Positions 33,637-46,439 of a DNA stretch of 64,000 nt are shown here, one piece after another. The notes beneath the pieces were generated by a model, which was not told the DNA's origin, ran no database searches, and saw only the letters and a program-made list of their open reading frames with translations. Position 1 is the first letter of the stretch; the number at the start of each line of letters is the position of its first letter. The DNA is from Zychaea mexicana (taxonomy: Eukaryota; Mucoromycota; Mucoromycetes; Mucorales; Lichtheimiaceae), in assembly GCF_025766255.1 (NCBI RefSeq), contig NW_026516691.1, positions 186,001 to 250,000 on the forward strand, read 5' to 3'. The translations under genes and the position numbers were made by a program.

Positions 33637-36600
33637 ATGGCGAATAAGGTCTCGCATCAAGACGTCGTGGATGGCGGCGATTCGAATTCTGCTACGAATG
33701 AGTCGTTACCCATTGACGTTGTACCGCTCAGCTACGAAGAACGTGTTTGCAAAAACACTAACAATAAGAAGAACAACAACAGTAACAACAACAACAGCAG
33801 CAGCAGTAAACGTACTACATCGCCCCATCCAAAAAAACAAAGATCAAAGCCACGTAAAGTTATCGGCAACTACACATTGATCACGACGTTGGGCAGTGGA
33901 TCTATGGGCAAAGTCAAGCTGGCCATGCATAATATCACTCATGACAAGGTAATTCTTTATTCACGAATGGTTTGCGATCTGGAAAAAACGACGAGATAGG
34001 TTTTCCATATACCTATCAAGATAATACAGACAACTTGCAACCCCCTCGCTTTTCTTTATCTTTTGAAATGTATAAATTTCTCAAGATACTAACGGAAAAA
34101 GTTGTTATCTACGTTTAGTTGGCAGTAAAGATCGTTCCTCGGAGCTTTGCCACGGAAGTGAAGAACGAAAAGGATGGCGAGAACCGAGAAATACGGACGA
34201 TCCGTGAAGCCAGCATCATGTTACTGCTATACCATCCACACATTGTGAGTCTAAAAGAGCTAGTCGTGCTTGATCCGTACTATTATCTGTTTATGGAGTA
34301 TGTCGGTGGTGGGCAGCTGCTCGATTACATAATTTCGCATGGCAAATTAAAAGAAAAACATGCCCGACGCTTTGCCCGTCAGATCGTGAGTGCACTAGGT
34401 ACAGTAAAAGTAAAAGAAATTGTTATCTAATTATATACGCTGTAGTTCGTTATTGTTATCCTAACGAGAGAAAACTCCTTTAATATTTAGACTACTGCCA
34501 TCGAAATTCCATTGTACATCGAGGTAATTTTTTATTCTGAATAGTTTTCTTTCAATGGCTCTTCTAAAGCTAATATGGGCAATTTTCTCTTTGATGGTGG
34601 ACGATCAACAACCGATTTTTTTTTAAAAAAAGACCTCAAGATCGAAAATATCCTCATATCACAATCCGGCCACGTTAAAATTATCGACTTTGGATTATCA
34701 AATCTGTTTTCGCCACGATCTCATTTATCGACATTCTGCGGATCACTCTATTTTGCAGCACCGGAACTTCTTCACGCTAAAGCATATACAGGACCGGAAG
34801 TAGATGTATGGAGTTTTGGAATTGTACTCTACGTTCTGGTGTGTGGCAAGGTACCATTCGACGACCAGAGCATGCCAGCCTTACACGCCAAAATCAAACG
34901 AGGACATGTAGACTATCCTAGTCATCTAAGCTCAGGTAATAAAAGAGTGCTGGAAAAAAGTAAGTCTAGGAAACTAATATGTGTATATTGTGTGTAGAAT
35001 GTAAAAACGTATTATCACGTATGCTTGTAACCAACCCGAATCATCGTGCCACAATATCGGAGATCGTTGTCCATCCGTGGATGAACCGAGGGTATGATGG
35101 TCCTGTGGATAATCATCTACCGGATCGAGCGCCGTTATTACTACCTGTCGACATGGAAGTGATTCGGAATATGACCGGGTTCGGATTTGGCTCCGAAGCC
35201 GAGATCAAGCAGCAACTGGAATCCATCATTACTTCTGAAGATTATCAAAAAGCCGCAAAGACACTCGCCAAACGATCCCGCAGCTCTGCTTCGCGGATGC
35301 AACACCACCACCATCCATCGCCGATACCCAGCAGCAGAAAACCTTATTCCATGCCCAACGATGACCCACAGTCAATTCCTGCCGCCTACCACCCGCTCGT
35401 ATCCATCTATTATCTCGTCAAAGAACGTATGGAACGAGAACGACGAGCAGCTGCTTCCAGCTCAGACCCAGAAGGACGAACATCCATCAGTAGCATGGGC
35501 TCTTTTGATGAATCCATGAAACATTTGCGCATTCCCGACATATCCATACCCGAAACGGCCCATCCAGTCGATTCTTCACCATTCGAACATACACCGTATT
35601 CTACGAATGGAAATGTACAACACGACATATTTGGAGCCGGCAGTGGTAAAGTTGGCAGCAGCACAGATGGAACGACGACGGGTGTTGCATTTGGTAGACG
35701 TGGACGGACAAATATTCGTGTGGATGACGAAGGGCATATTGTCGAGGCAGATCGACCCAATATCTTGGAGAGTGGATTACATCGATTGATGAGCCGTCAG
35801 CCGTTCGGAAATCGTACATCAGAAAGCTCTTCAGCGGACGACGAAAACGATCAACACCATCACAGCCAACACCATGGCAACAATGTATTTAAACGGCTTA
35901 GTAACGTGATCCAACACCGTCGATCCTCACAGGAACAAAGACGCAATTCGCGCAACAGCACCGACTTGACACCGTCTACCCATACACACCCAATCAACAT
36001 ACCCACCGCTTCCAACGCCAAGAATACTATTGAACCACCCGACGCCAATAATGATAGTTTGCTGATGAGTGCACCGCCACAACCGACGATAACCACGAGC
36101 AGCAGTCATGGAAGCTCAAGTTTTGGCAACAAAGTCAGTCATCTGCTGGGCAGGGCTGGCAGTACAACTGCAGCACATAACAACGACAACAAGCGTACAC
36201 AACGGAGGCCACGGCAAGCAACAGTGAGTGGCACCAATCCATTAGCCGAAAACCGAGTTGTCGCGTCCGGCAAAGCACCTGCGCAGACATTACCACAAGA
36301 ATTCGAGTCTCACGAACAGGTGTATCCATCCACAACGTCACGACCGCAAGGCACTGCTGATGAAACAGTCAAGCAAGTGTTTCTAAAGGGTCTCTTTTCG
36401 GTCACGACAACGTCGACCAAACATCCATCGGTGATCCGTGCAGACCTGATCCGAGTTTTGGAACGAATAGGTGTGAAATGGCGGGAGACCAAAGGACGGT
36501 TTGAATGTGTACATATGCCAAGTATTGATATGAATCGGGTGACGGACAAGAAGAAGAAAAAGAACAACAGCAACGATGATGACGGTGACGATGACCCAGA

Positions 36601-36814
36601 AAGCCAGGAGCGACGACAGGAAGAGAGTGCACCCACGACGCCATGTGGAGGAGCTGCTATTACAGTCCCTGATCTGGTCGTACGGTTTGAGATATATATT
36701 GTCAAGGTGTCATGGCTCTTGGGGATGCATGGATTGCAGTTCCGAAGGGTCAGTGGTGATCCATGGCTGTACAAAAACATGTGCAGTCGTATATTAGCTG
36801 AATTAAAGCTGTAG
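33637..36814 (+). CDS. KIN1: KIN1/PAR-1/MARK-family Ser/Thr protein kinase
   Basis: Five exons: 33637-33948, 34119-34398, 34491-34523, 34633-34935 and 34998-36814. They give 914 residues. The kinase domain begins at about residue 82: glycine loop [12 protein letters not shown], lysine in LAVKIVP, catalytic loop HRDLKIEN (HRD split from DLK by an intron), [10 protein letters not shown] and activation segment [16 protein letters not shown]. This is the Kin1/Kin2 form, continued by [15 protein letters not shown] and VCGKVPFDD. After it come [11 protein letters not shown] and a UBA-like GFGSEAEI segment, then a long disordered Ser/His/Asn-rich region. The C-terminal KA1 domain (about residues 800-914, ending [11 protein letters not shown]) binds acidic phospholipids. 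It is interrupted by a Lys/Asp-rich insert near 36541-36650. The family controls polarity and exocytosis at the cell cortex. Confidence 0.93.
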
Positions 36815-37221
36815 TTTAATTTTTTTTTTTTGCTTTTTTTACTTCACTTGCTACTAATATTATATATACTATACTATATTATATTATATTATATTATATT
36901 ATATTATATTATGATTATTACGATTATAATTATTATTAGTGTTTCAAATAGTTTAGTATAAAAAAGAGGAAAGCAAAAAAAAAGGCAAGAATAAGGAGTG
37001 GCCAAACTAGTAATGGTAGAGAGAGAGAGAGAGAGAGAGACACTGTTTGTGTGTGTGCATGGAAAGGGATTTCAAAAGAATACTAATATAGGACTCTGGG
37101 TATGGTAAGGGGCGGGTTCTATGTACGCTGCTTGTTTAAAGGGGGTTGACTCGTTGGTTGGTAATAATGTTGATGCAAGAATGTGTAATATAGAGTATGT
37201 GAAAAGATAATTAGAGTAAGT
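36815..37221. repeat. Convergent 3' intergenic region with ATATT and GA repeats
   Basis: The gap between KIN1 (+) and the single-span gene (-), which converge. A pentanucleotide ATATT tract lies at about 36870-36911 and a GA run at 37020-37040. The T-run just after the KIN1 stop and nearby A-rich stretches probably serve as polyadenylation regions. Confidence 0.6.
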
Positions 37222-38749
37222 TTAACGTTCTTCAAAGACGGCATGGCTCTCTTGGCCCGAAATGCTTTGAACAGTAACAGGCCGTCGTTCAGCGTGTTTC
37301 ACTGATGCTCCTTCCTCCTCTAATAGTTGCTGTGCCAGTAACGCTTCACCCAGTCTTCTCCGTCGCTGCTCATCGTCTCCTACTGCTACGTCGTCACTAG
37401 GTTGTTGCTGTTCGTTGTTGACCATCCACATGAACGTACTATCAGCCAGCCTGCGGCTGCTAGTTGAATCATCGAAAGAGTTGCGAGTCGTGCCACCATT
37501 AGGTGGTACCATCATGCCTGACGAAGAGCGACGCAAGGAAGAGTTGTTCGCGTGTTGGTAGTAGCAATACTGGCTGGATGATAAACGAGGAGACTCGCTG
37601 CTGTTATTATAGGCGACGGTATTACTATTCATGATAGGGGTTGTCGAGTAGATCGAAGAATCGGTTTCTGTCATCATCATGATGGACTTTGTGGTATGCG
37701 TCCCACCACCACCACCACCACCAGTAGCAGCACAAGGTGCCGGAACAACAACCATAGTAGCGTCGGATATCGATGGTTTTTTACGACGTCGAACAATCAG
37801 ACATCCAGCAATAACCGCGGCCGCTGCTGTGAGTGCGCCCAGAACAATGACAGCCACGGCCCAGCCGGGAAGGGCGTTGCCTAAATCTTGGCCTGGATGC
37901 AATGCTGGATGGTTTGAAGGGTAAGAAGGCTCTACAAAAAGAGATTTTTTTAAGGAGCCACCCCCGGGAACCCATGAGACGTTTATTTTTTATCTTTTTT
38001 TAGTACATCTGGTTATTTTGATCGACATGTAATGAAAGTTATGTAGAAACAGAAAAAAAAAAGAACTCACGGACGACGGAAAAGTTAAAGGGTCGTGGGT
38101 ATTGACTTTTCGGATTTGTCAGTTCAGCGGCCGGATCCATGCCTGCAGGTAAATACAATCCATACATGGACCATGTCTTGTTAGGTGCGCCTGCGGGCTC
38201 AAGCAGTTCAGGGAACCACGAGTCGTCGACTTGCACAGCAAGTTGTCCGTCCGCACGGTGCACGTTTGTCCAGTTCTTGATTGGTTGGAACGCATAGTTC
38301 TCCTTGTAATACAGAAAGAGATTGATGTACTCCTATAGAAAGTATTGCGGATCGGAAAAATACATAGACTCGATGACGTTAATGTACACTGTATTGCAGT
38401 TATGCAAAGTTGGTCCCGTCAAACTAGTGATTGATGTGCTGCTACATACTGATGAAACGTAGTATGGGTAACTGACAGAGGAAACGATGAATAAAAGATT
38501 TGCAGTTATTAACATGCATAGCGCTACATAGGTCCCCGCGCATCATCTGGCTTACTTGTAATTCCACACGAACTGATAGTAGGATCCATTGTACCATGTA
38601 TCCGAGACTATCGGTGAGCAGAATGGCGACCCATTGCCTCGGTCATAACAGGGTCGTTCTGTTTCGTCAATGATGATGACATTGCTGTTATTATTATTAC
38701 TGGCCATCACAGTGTTCACGCGAGCAGAAATGATATTGCCTACCTTCAT
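37222..38749 (-). CDS. Single-pass membrane protein with extracellular Trp/Tyr-rich domain
   Basis: Four likely exons on the minus strand. The first (from ATG 38749) encodes CYDRGNGSPFCSPIVSDTWY and ends FVWNY. A short exon gives NYPYYVSS. The next begins EYINLFLYYKENYAF and carries NWTN and NKTW sequons. The last has PGWAVAVIVLGALTAAAAVI as a transmembrane span followed by RRRKK, so topology is type I. The cytoplasmic tail has about 190 residues, is Ser/Thr/Gly-rich with a glycine run, and ends AVFEER. No good signal peptide follows ATG 38749, so an upstream exon may be missed. I cannot name the family; the outer domain resembles fungal cell-surface proteins of unknown function. The gene diverges from the SET-MYND gene. 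Confidence 0.65.
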
Positions 38750-39241
38750 TTTCCTGCATCATGCCATGAAGAGATATATAAAAGGTGAGTGTAAAGAAGT
38801 GGAAAAGAGAGAAAGAGAGGGAGAAGAAGAAGAAGAAGAAGAAGAAGAGAACGAGAGAGAGACGCAAAGACACTCACACGGACGCACGCTCTACATCGAG
38901 CAAGGTGGTGGATTAAAAAAAAAAGGAGCAAGACAGGACAGGGAGAGCAGCTACGAGAAAGGGAAACCGGGGCTCACACACCAGCAGCAGCAGCAGCAGC
39001 AGCAGCTCAACATGTCAAAATATTCAAATAGCGGAGGGACAGATATGGGTGCTGGGTGTGCTTGTTGGATCGGCGAGAAAATAGTGCCTAATTTGGATGA
39101 CTCCACTTGAAAAAGCCTGAATTGGGGAATGCTTTGCCTTTCGGACCTTATCTCTCTCTACTTTTCTCTCTTTCTGCCACACTTTTTTTTTTTTACCCTT
39201 TTCCTTTGCTCTCTTTTTTTTTGCTTCCAACCTTTTTGTCA
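38750..39241. promoter_or_regulatory. Shared divergent promoter with GAA and CAG repeats
   Basis: 492 bp between the minus-strand membrane-protein gene and the plus-strand SET-MYND gene. It contains a GAA microsatellite at about 38822-38848, a CAG microsatellite at 38982-39006, and a T/C-rich tract at 39148-39237 directly before the SET-MYND ATG. Confidence 0.6.
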
Positions 39242-40900
39242 ATGGACGATTACCTCGCCAATCAGGGGATCGCACTCCAGGACGGCGTACTTGTTGCCAC
39301 AAAGCACATTGAACCCGGCACAACAGTCCTGCAGCAGCAGGCGCTGGCCAGCGTACCGTTGCCAACGATCCGGGGCCAACGGTGTAACTATTGTCTTCGA
39401 AAGGCCGCCTTGCAATGCTGCTCCCGGTGTCGATCGGCCTACTTTTGCAGCAACGAATGCTTCCGGAACGCCTGGCTACAATTCCATCGGGTCTTGTGCG
39501 AGCCTCAAGAATACGACATTTATGTGGATGTGGACGCGGATCGCTGGTTACTGGAACGGGCTGCTCTGACGCTACACAGTCACAATCGCCTGAGTAAGCA
39601 TCATTCGCATTCTCCGCCACACCTGCCATTGGCCATCGACGCACTCCATTCGCTCTCCTCGCCACCCTCGTCTCCGAAAAAGCAAGCATCACCACCACCC
39701 ACACCATCAACACCGATTTCCGCAGATAATAACGATAGTAGTAATACAACAGCATCATCATCATCATCACCACAACCACAACCAACATCATCATCATCAT
39801 CATTATCACCCAAAGAAGTTGACTTGGACGCCGTCGCTCAATCCCTGGAGCCTTTTGGCTGTCACTATACCAAGGACGAGCTGGAGGATCTGTGGAAAAA
39901 GGTACAGAAATCCACGTTTGAAATTGTCGACCACGACCAATATCTGGACACCATTGCACTCGGTGTCTATCCTATCACATCCCTGTACGTCCGCCACTCG
40001 TGTCGGCCCAACACCGGAGCGGTCTACAAACGGGGTGTTCAGCTCCTGGTAGCATTGGATGATATAGCGGCTGGCGAGCCGATCACATTGAGCTATGTCG
40101 ACCTACTCGAATCCAAAGCTGAGCGAATGCAGCAACTTACACAACGGTTCGGACCCGATTATGCGTGTCACTGTGCACGCTGCACCGGCGATTATGCTAT
40201 CCTGGACCAACTTTTGGACGCCAGTCCGGAATCACGACCAGGCTATGACGAGGCCGAATTGGAACGACAGTGCCAGACGTGGAATGTCCTCAACATGGTC
40301 AAGGCGTACCAAACCATTGCCACGCCCCGTGTCCTCGATGCTTCCAACTACACGCACTACACAAGCCGGATCATGGCACCCGATATCTATGCACCTGTCA
40401 CGACCCCGCGTCATCACCATCATCATCACAGCAACGAGGACTTGCATTTCTTGGGCAAGGAAAGCAAAGTCATGACGGCCAGACGCGTGGTTCCAGCGTT
40501 AGTCGCACTCAGTCAGGTGCCCAGCGTACCTGCCTTTACGCTGCAAAGCTTACGTGCTGCACGCAAGTTATTACGGCGACTGATCAGTGAGAGCCGCTGG
40601 GTCGAGGCTTCTCGATGTGCCCTTTACTTGTTTGTCACGTATCGATTGGTCTATCCCACACTGCATCCGACATTGTCCTATCACAGCCTGATTGTCGCAC
40701 GTTCAGCATGGAATTCCTTGGTCCAGCTTGAGCTGGCAGGTATTGGGCGCAAGCTGGAACGCATCTATGAGAACGGTGTGCGTACATGGATAGCCGTAGC
40801 CCGGGAATCGGTGTATCATACCTTTGGTCAAGAAACGAATCTGTGGCGTGAAATTGTTGAACTGCAGTGGGTGTTTGAACGAGATCAAAAGTTAAAGTAG
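39242..40900 (+). CDS. SET and MYND domain protein (SMYD family)
   Basis: Intronless, 552 residues. ATG 39242 is used; an upstream in-frame start at 39107 is a TTG codon. The MYND zinc finger is at about residues 48-88: CNYC, CSRC, YFCSNEC and FHRVLC supply the zinc ligands. It is inserted in a split SET domain, as in SMYD proteins. The SET core follows with RHSCRPNTGAVYKRG (about 250), GEPITLSYVDLLE (about 278) and a post-SET cysteine cluster CHCARC (about 309). The NHSC asparagine is an Arg here (RHSC), as in some fungal SMYD-like proteins, so methyltransferase activity is uncertain. A Ser/Pro low-complexity insert lies at about 39600-39810, and a His run at 40410-40430. The C-terminal helical part would be the TPR-like domain. 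Confidence 0.9.
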   Translation: MDDYLANQGIALQDGVLVATKHIEPGTTVLQQQALASVPLPTIRGQRCNYCLRKAALQCCSRCRSAYFCSNECFRNAWLQFHRVLCEPQEYDIYVDVDADRWLLERAALTLHSHNRLSKHHSHSPPHLPLAIDALHSLSSPPSSPKKQASPPPTPSTPISADNNDSSNTTASSSSSPQPQPTSSSSSLSPKEVDLDAVAQSLEPFGCHYTKDELEDLWKKVQKSTFEIVDHDQYLDTIALGVYPITSLYVRHSCRPNTGAVYKRGVQLLVALDDIAAGEPITLSYVDLLESKAERMQQLTQRFGPDYACHCARCTGDYAILDQLLDASPESRPGYDEAELERQCQTWNVLNMVKAYQTIATPRVLDASNYTHYTSRIMAPDIYAPVTTPRHHHHHHSNEDLHFLGKESKVMTARRVVPALVALSQVPSVPAFTLQSLRAARKLLRRLISESRWVEASRCALYLFVTYRLVYPTLHPTLSYHSLIVARSAWNSLVQLELAGIGRKLERIYENGVRTWIAVARESVYHTFGQETNLWREIVELQWVFERDQKLK

Positions 40901-41267
40901 TCAGTCACCCCCGCCCCCCTTAAACCTACCCCACCTCCCTCGCATACACACATTGTTCTTCACATACTTCCCACTTGTCTCTGTTTCCCTATCTGTACAT
41001 TCTATCTCTAGCTTATACTATAATACTCTCGCACACACTTTGTAATCCCCACAGCATACTATAGAAGACATATATACTCGCTCTGTGAATATAAGCAATC
41101 TCCATTATCTTTTTTCCTCTGTGGTTTTTCTTTTTTTGAAAAAGCTTGGGGGATGAAGCGCACAGTGGCGGATGCCGGATTCATGCGAAAATAAAAAAAA
41201 TTTCGCCCTCACGGGCCTTGCTTTTTTTTTCTTTCTTCTTTCACTTTGAAACACTCGATTAAATACA
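40901..41267. promoter_or_regulatory. Intergenic region upstream of RRP15
   Basis: SET-MYND 3' UTR followed by the RRP15 promoter, with T-rich stretches at 41106-41140 and 41219-41240. No gene is seen. Confidence 0.5.
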
Positions 41268-42280
41268 ATGGCCAAAGATACAAAGAAATTAAAAAAGCAA
41301 GAGGAATTTTCAGAGGAAGACGAGGACCAGTTTGACGAATCCGATCTCGATCTCGAAGCTGACGATGAAGACGATGACGACGATCTCGATAGCAACGACG
41401 ATCCTATGGGTAAATATAGACAACAACAACTACAACAACGACGATGCATTTCTTCTTGAAGAACGAGGATAACTTACCCTTTTAATCCTTGTGTTTTTTT
41501 TCTCTGTGAAAACAGAACAAGACGATGAATTCGATCTTGACCAGGAACAAAAGTCCAGCAATGCAAAGGGAAAGAACTCGAGCGAGGCATTCTCGGAAGC
41601 AATGACAAAGATCTTGGCCAGTAGTTTGAAGGGTTCGGATAAGAAGGTATGCCATACACATATGTATAGCGACGTTACCATAGCCTTTTTTTTATTATAT
41701 GACAGCTAGTGCTAACAGACTTATCAATACCCTTGTTTTGATGTTTTGAAGCAACCCATCATGGCTAGATCCAAGGGCACAGAACGAAAGATCGAGGATG
41801 AAAAGTTGGAATATAAGGCGCGAAAGATGATGACGGCTGAAAAGAAGGCACAGAAAGAACGAGGTCGAGTCATTCCAGATTACACATCATTTGATTATGA
41901 AAAACGGTTAAGAAAGGTGGCTACGCGTGGTGGTATGTTTCTGGTTTTTTTTTGGTCTTGCGAGATGATGAGAGAGGAAAGGGAAGGAGGGGTCGGATGG
42001 ACGGTTACTAATATTTCCCCTTACGAATAGTGGTCAAGTTGTTCAATGCAATCCGAACACAACAAAAAGCAACAGAGGTAGCTGTTACAAAGGTATCAGA
42101 AAAACACAAGGCGTCATCAGCCATTGAAAAGGCACGAAATGGTAAGGTTTTTTCAATCATCACACATTCACTATGCGTTGATCCTTGAAATGATAGTCAA
42201 TCTAACTCAAATATTTTGTACTAGTTTCCACCATGTCGAAATCCAATTTCTTGGACTTATTAAAAACGGGCTCTTCATAA
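41268..42280 (+). CDS. RRP15: Ribosomal RNA-processing protein 15
   Basis: Five exons: 41268-41409, 41516-41646, 41752-41932, 42031-42141 and 42225-42280. They give 206 residues. Rrp15 is a nucleolar factor needed for 27S pre-rRNA processing in 60S assembly. The acidic N-terminus (long Asp/Glu runs) is followed by the conserved domain: FSEAMTKILASSLKGSDKK, QPIMARSKGTERKIEDEKLE, GRVIPDYTSFDYEKRLRKVA, TRGVVKLFNAIRTQQK. It ends with MSKSNFLDLLKTGSS. Exon phases all fit. It is complete, with no unusual features beyond the very acidic start. Confidence 0.93.
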
Positions 42281-42399
42281 TAAAATTATCATCTGCATCT
42301 TATTACTATTACACGGAACCAGGACGACTATGGTTACCTACAATCATTGGGGTGTTAGTAGTTTGCTTTGACGCTATAGAGTATGCTTGATCCAGAACA

Positions 42400-45130
42400 G
42401 CAAGACAAGTCAGCATTACGATAGAACGCGGTTCACGAGTGTTGGCGAAGTTGTTCGTATGCTGGCAGAAATTGGCGCTCACATAGTTAAAAGAGCTAGT
42501 CGTAACCTCTGCATTGCATCTACTCTATATTTTCCTCACACAGCTAGAGTGATCGGAACACTGGAACCCAGAAAAGAGCAGGACAAAAGGGAAGGGGTGT
42601 CCAGAAAAACAGTTATCTTAATGTCCCACTCGAGAACGACATCCATGTCTACTGCGTGTCGTTGCTCATCTGTGAAGTTTGTCTGGTCACTTACCAAGCT
42701 CGGCAAGTTTTCTCGTAGACGAGGCTTCATTGAAAATGGAAATGTAGGACTAGCTACGATTGCCGAGAAGTACTTGGTGGTAGGATCGAAAAAAAATGAT
42801 AGAGACAGCAACTGGGAATCACAAGATTTTTCCGAGAATCAAGTGTATTATGCAGCGCTGGACGCGTGGGCGTCATTGACGATATATACAAAGCTTGTGT
42901 GTTTTCGTACACTGGGTAAACCCGTACTAAACCCTTTTCCGCATGGTCGAGTACGTTGCTATTTATTCTCGTCTTCAATGTCCATTTCCAATTGCATATG
43001 GCGAGATATTACACAATGAGCAGCAGGTACTTTACGATTTACGTATGATTCATTAACATGTGCTTCTCTTCATGAATTACTAGATAACATTCGACGACAA
43101 CAGGGCATATATATCGATCAAGCACGCTTGTGTTCCTGGCGCCAATTCTTGACTCTTACACTGAAAAAACTCTTATGGACTTTGGAGACCTCCCGTTTGC
43201 GGTGACAGTACCTATATTCATGCTACGCTTCAAAAAAAGTCGCTATGTCTATGGAGAGAACAACCACGGCATCAAGGCAATCACCCATCACAAGCCAACA
43301 TACCCGACGATACGCATGATACGCATTATATAACCGACAGTATACCAGACGATAGTGACCAGGAGTCAAGATCACACGAAACTAATGACAGCTCCAATGA
43401 ACAAAGCACATTTAATATACCGTGTTCCGACTCTTCGAACTTCAATTTCACAAATATTCATGCGCAGGACACCCAGCAGCAACCAGTATATTCAAGCATC
43501 CTAAAAGACATCTAACATTTCATGGCGCTAATCAAGATACCCAAACGGCACGTTCTCGCAAAAGCATTCTCCCGGCAACTACGCAACGCTATCTTTGTTG
43601 TGGGCCAAGAAGATCGGCAAAAAGTGGAGCAATATCTAGCGACCAAAAACATTACATGGGAATACATGCTGAACACGAATCCATCTTGATGGGTTATGCG
43701 AAGGGTGAAACGTTTCGTCCCATTATCACACGAGCTCGGTTCTAAAGTCCAAAATCTTTTTGCTGAATACAGTAACACCAGAATTGGAAGGAAACTGTTT
43801 GATAATAACGCCCACCGTCAAGCCCAAAACATGCTCAAGGCAATATATGAAGGCCAAGTTTCTGATCATCCAGATATGCCGCTGTACTATAAAATTGGAT
43901 ACGACAAAATAGCAAATCTTCCCCTTTATTGGTGTGCCCGTGGAACTAAATCTCTAGAGGGTGGAGTCCATCAAAACATTATCCGTGCTGAATGGTTCCA
44001 GCGGTGCCGGACCACATTTGGCTGATTGCTTTCTTGCAGAGTATCGAAGTCAAAACTTAAAGGTAAAAGGTGATATCCACTGAAATCAATTTGTTTTGAT
44101 ATTGAGATACCTTATATATCAGGTCGGCACTATGAATCGATATTTACGTCAGTACAAGGGACATTATGATCCATGGTTGATTGAAGCATTGATATATTTA
44201 CGGATGAAGCTTTCGGTTTTTGGCACTGATAGTGCTATTGAGGAGTAAGCGCGTGCCCATGTCCAAGGCTTGGAGCTGAAAGAGTGCTGCGAGACATTTG
44301 GTATTGCAGCACCTGACGTTGCTCGCACACTTGGGATAGACATGTCTTCAGCAGAAGAACGAAACAACGAAGAGCATCGCGACCAGCTGGATACGCTCGA
44401 ACCTCGGCCATATACTCTCAACATTAGTATCAACATCTTCTTACCGCCCGGTTCTACGGCCATTTCCTTTGAATAAGCGCTATATCTTTCTTGCCAAAAA
44501 AACAAAAAACAAGGAACAAAACATGCTGTTACCCCTGTCCACACGAAGCAGGAATTCGAAAAGTTTCAAGAAATCATCCACGGACAAGCTCAAAGAACAA
44601 TCGATGCATCAGAGTGGACCAGATTGGCAAAGCTTTGGAACGCATCCACATCCAAGCCGGTAGATGGAGTAACAGTATTTTACAAGACACCAGACCATCT
44701 AAAAATGCATTACGAGCGATGGATGAAAGACGATTGGCACGCGCTAGCAAAGCAAACAGCGATGGCATTTGTGAAACGATGAACGCAGAATTGCTGCACC
44801 AAGCAGAGGATATTCGGCATAACCTGCTAGCACACCGTCACCACCTCCATTTGCCCTCCAATCCATAGTACAAGGAGATCTGCAGAACTCGTTACCATCA
44901 TCAACAGCAGTAGCTGACCCGTCATCAGTAACAACAACTATCTCATCATCAACACCAAACTCTCTCGGTGCATCACCACTAGGCTTTAGTCGCAATAGTC
45001 CTAAAAGAATTGCTCTGGCGCCATCACCATTGTCTACACCATCACAACCACTGTTTACAGTTAATGTACTGATCCCCAAGAAACGAGCGCGCCGTAAAAT
45101 ACAAGTATTACATGGAACTACACACATAGC
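42400..45130 (+). pseudogene. Decayed DEDDy 3'-5' exonuclease-like multicopy gene
   Basis: Successive plus-strand frames make one broken protein. At 42740-42900 a segment reads GLATIAEKYLV, a short gap, then YYAALDAWASLTIYTKL; this is the exonuclease III motif (Y-x-A-x-D-A) of WRN/RNase D-type domains. At 43500-44030 there are VKRFVPLSHELGSKVQNLF and YWCARGTKSLEGGVHQNII. Near 44130, VGTMNRYLRQYKGHYDPWL follows, then KTPDHLKMHYERWM near 44690. This order is that of a large fungal protein family often present in many copies and probably mobile-element linked. Several frame changes and in-frame stops interrupt it, for example after 43018, 43745, 44025 and 44247. Some could be introns, but not all. 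Confidence 0.6.
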
Positions 45131-46439
45131 ATACTATATTTACATCTTGTTACCTACACCACTATATACTTTTACCGTCATCAATACCACTCAAATATAA
45201 ACGTATCTTACTTCATGCTGCTCCCAAAAAGCTTATCAAGTCTCTATGTCTTTCTTTGGAAAAAAAAGAAGTTCTTCCCCAGGAATACTACTAGGACCTT
45301 TAAAAGGCCTCTTTTTTATCTCCACATATAAACGTTTTCGAACATACGGATGACATACATGGTGAAGTAACAAATCATCCAAGCTTTATGCCGATGGTTT
45401 TAGCATATAGAATATATCATGACCCCATTAAGGAGACTCTTAGTAACCAACGATTACCTGCAATCATTCGGTCCTAATATTCACATATCAAAGGGACACT
45501 GGGGATGCTATGTATGCAATAAAAGGTCTTTAACAAGGGAGAAATGGTGTTTGAATTGACTTTCATCTTCCGTGTATGTCAAATTGTCCGGAGATGCATG
45601 AAAAACTGTCTCCCGTTATTGTTAATGATTGCTATTCTTTTCCAAGTGGAATCCATCACAAGCTGTCGAGTGTATCTTGGCATGCAATTCATACTGCTGA
45701 ATATACAACTGGATCTCATATGGGAATATGATGTTATCAGCTCGGCTTGGTATGCTACCCAATTTATCAACGATACAAATGAATGAGGTCTTCATTCGTG
45801 GAAGTATATACTGCAAGGCTGTTTTCTCGCATTTAAAGCCGTGTTCCTCGGTTTTAGGCTTCATAATGATGTCCATTCAGTAACCGCCTCTTGAAATTCT
45901 TTGACGTTGTCGATAGAGCGTATTTATCGACCTTATTGGGACAATCGTTATCAAACAAGGCATACTCGTGGGCTTTATTTCAATGAACCAGCAGTGCTCA
46001 TTATCATGAAAGCACATATTGTACCGAGCGTAATGAAAAGTGAACAAATCACAAAACTGCTGTAATGCTTGTTCCAGGAAATCAGCAACGAAATCGGTAA
46101 CATCGTACATTAGTCCTCGTTCATAAGGTCGACGTCCATGATAAAGCTGGGTGACCGATTGGTAAACAAAGTTGCGCACTTGATTCGATGCATCTATGCG
46201 GAATCCTTCTTTCCACCAGGTTATATGCGTATGACAGAGTCTTGTCGAATAAATGGTCGCTTTGTAAAGAGATGGTATATATATCCACATGTGGCAGTAT
46301 TGAATGCCAGAGCACTTCAACGAATGTATCGATGTAGCATGACATATCCTGGCTTTGATTTAATTCAAGGTCTTATCCGTCGCTCGGGGATCGTAGTGAC
46401 GCCATATCACTTCTGGGTGTAGGTACATGATCCGCATCG
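45131..46439. other. Interrupted coding-like DNA between two relics
   Basis: AT-rich sequence. On the minus strand, 45877-46320 has a protein-like frame (for example YHGRRPYERGLMYDVTDFVA) that may be the 3' part of the adjacent transposase relic or another decayed element. I recognise no domain. Confidence 0.35.

Noticed and set aside
39107..39241. Upstream extension of the SET-MYND frame
   Set aside because: The first codon is TTG and the extra segment is a Phe/Leu-rich translation of the T/C-rich leader. ATG 39242 fits the family.
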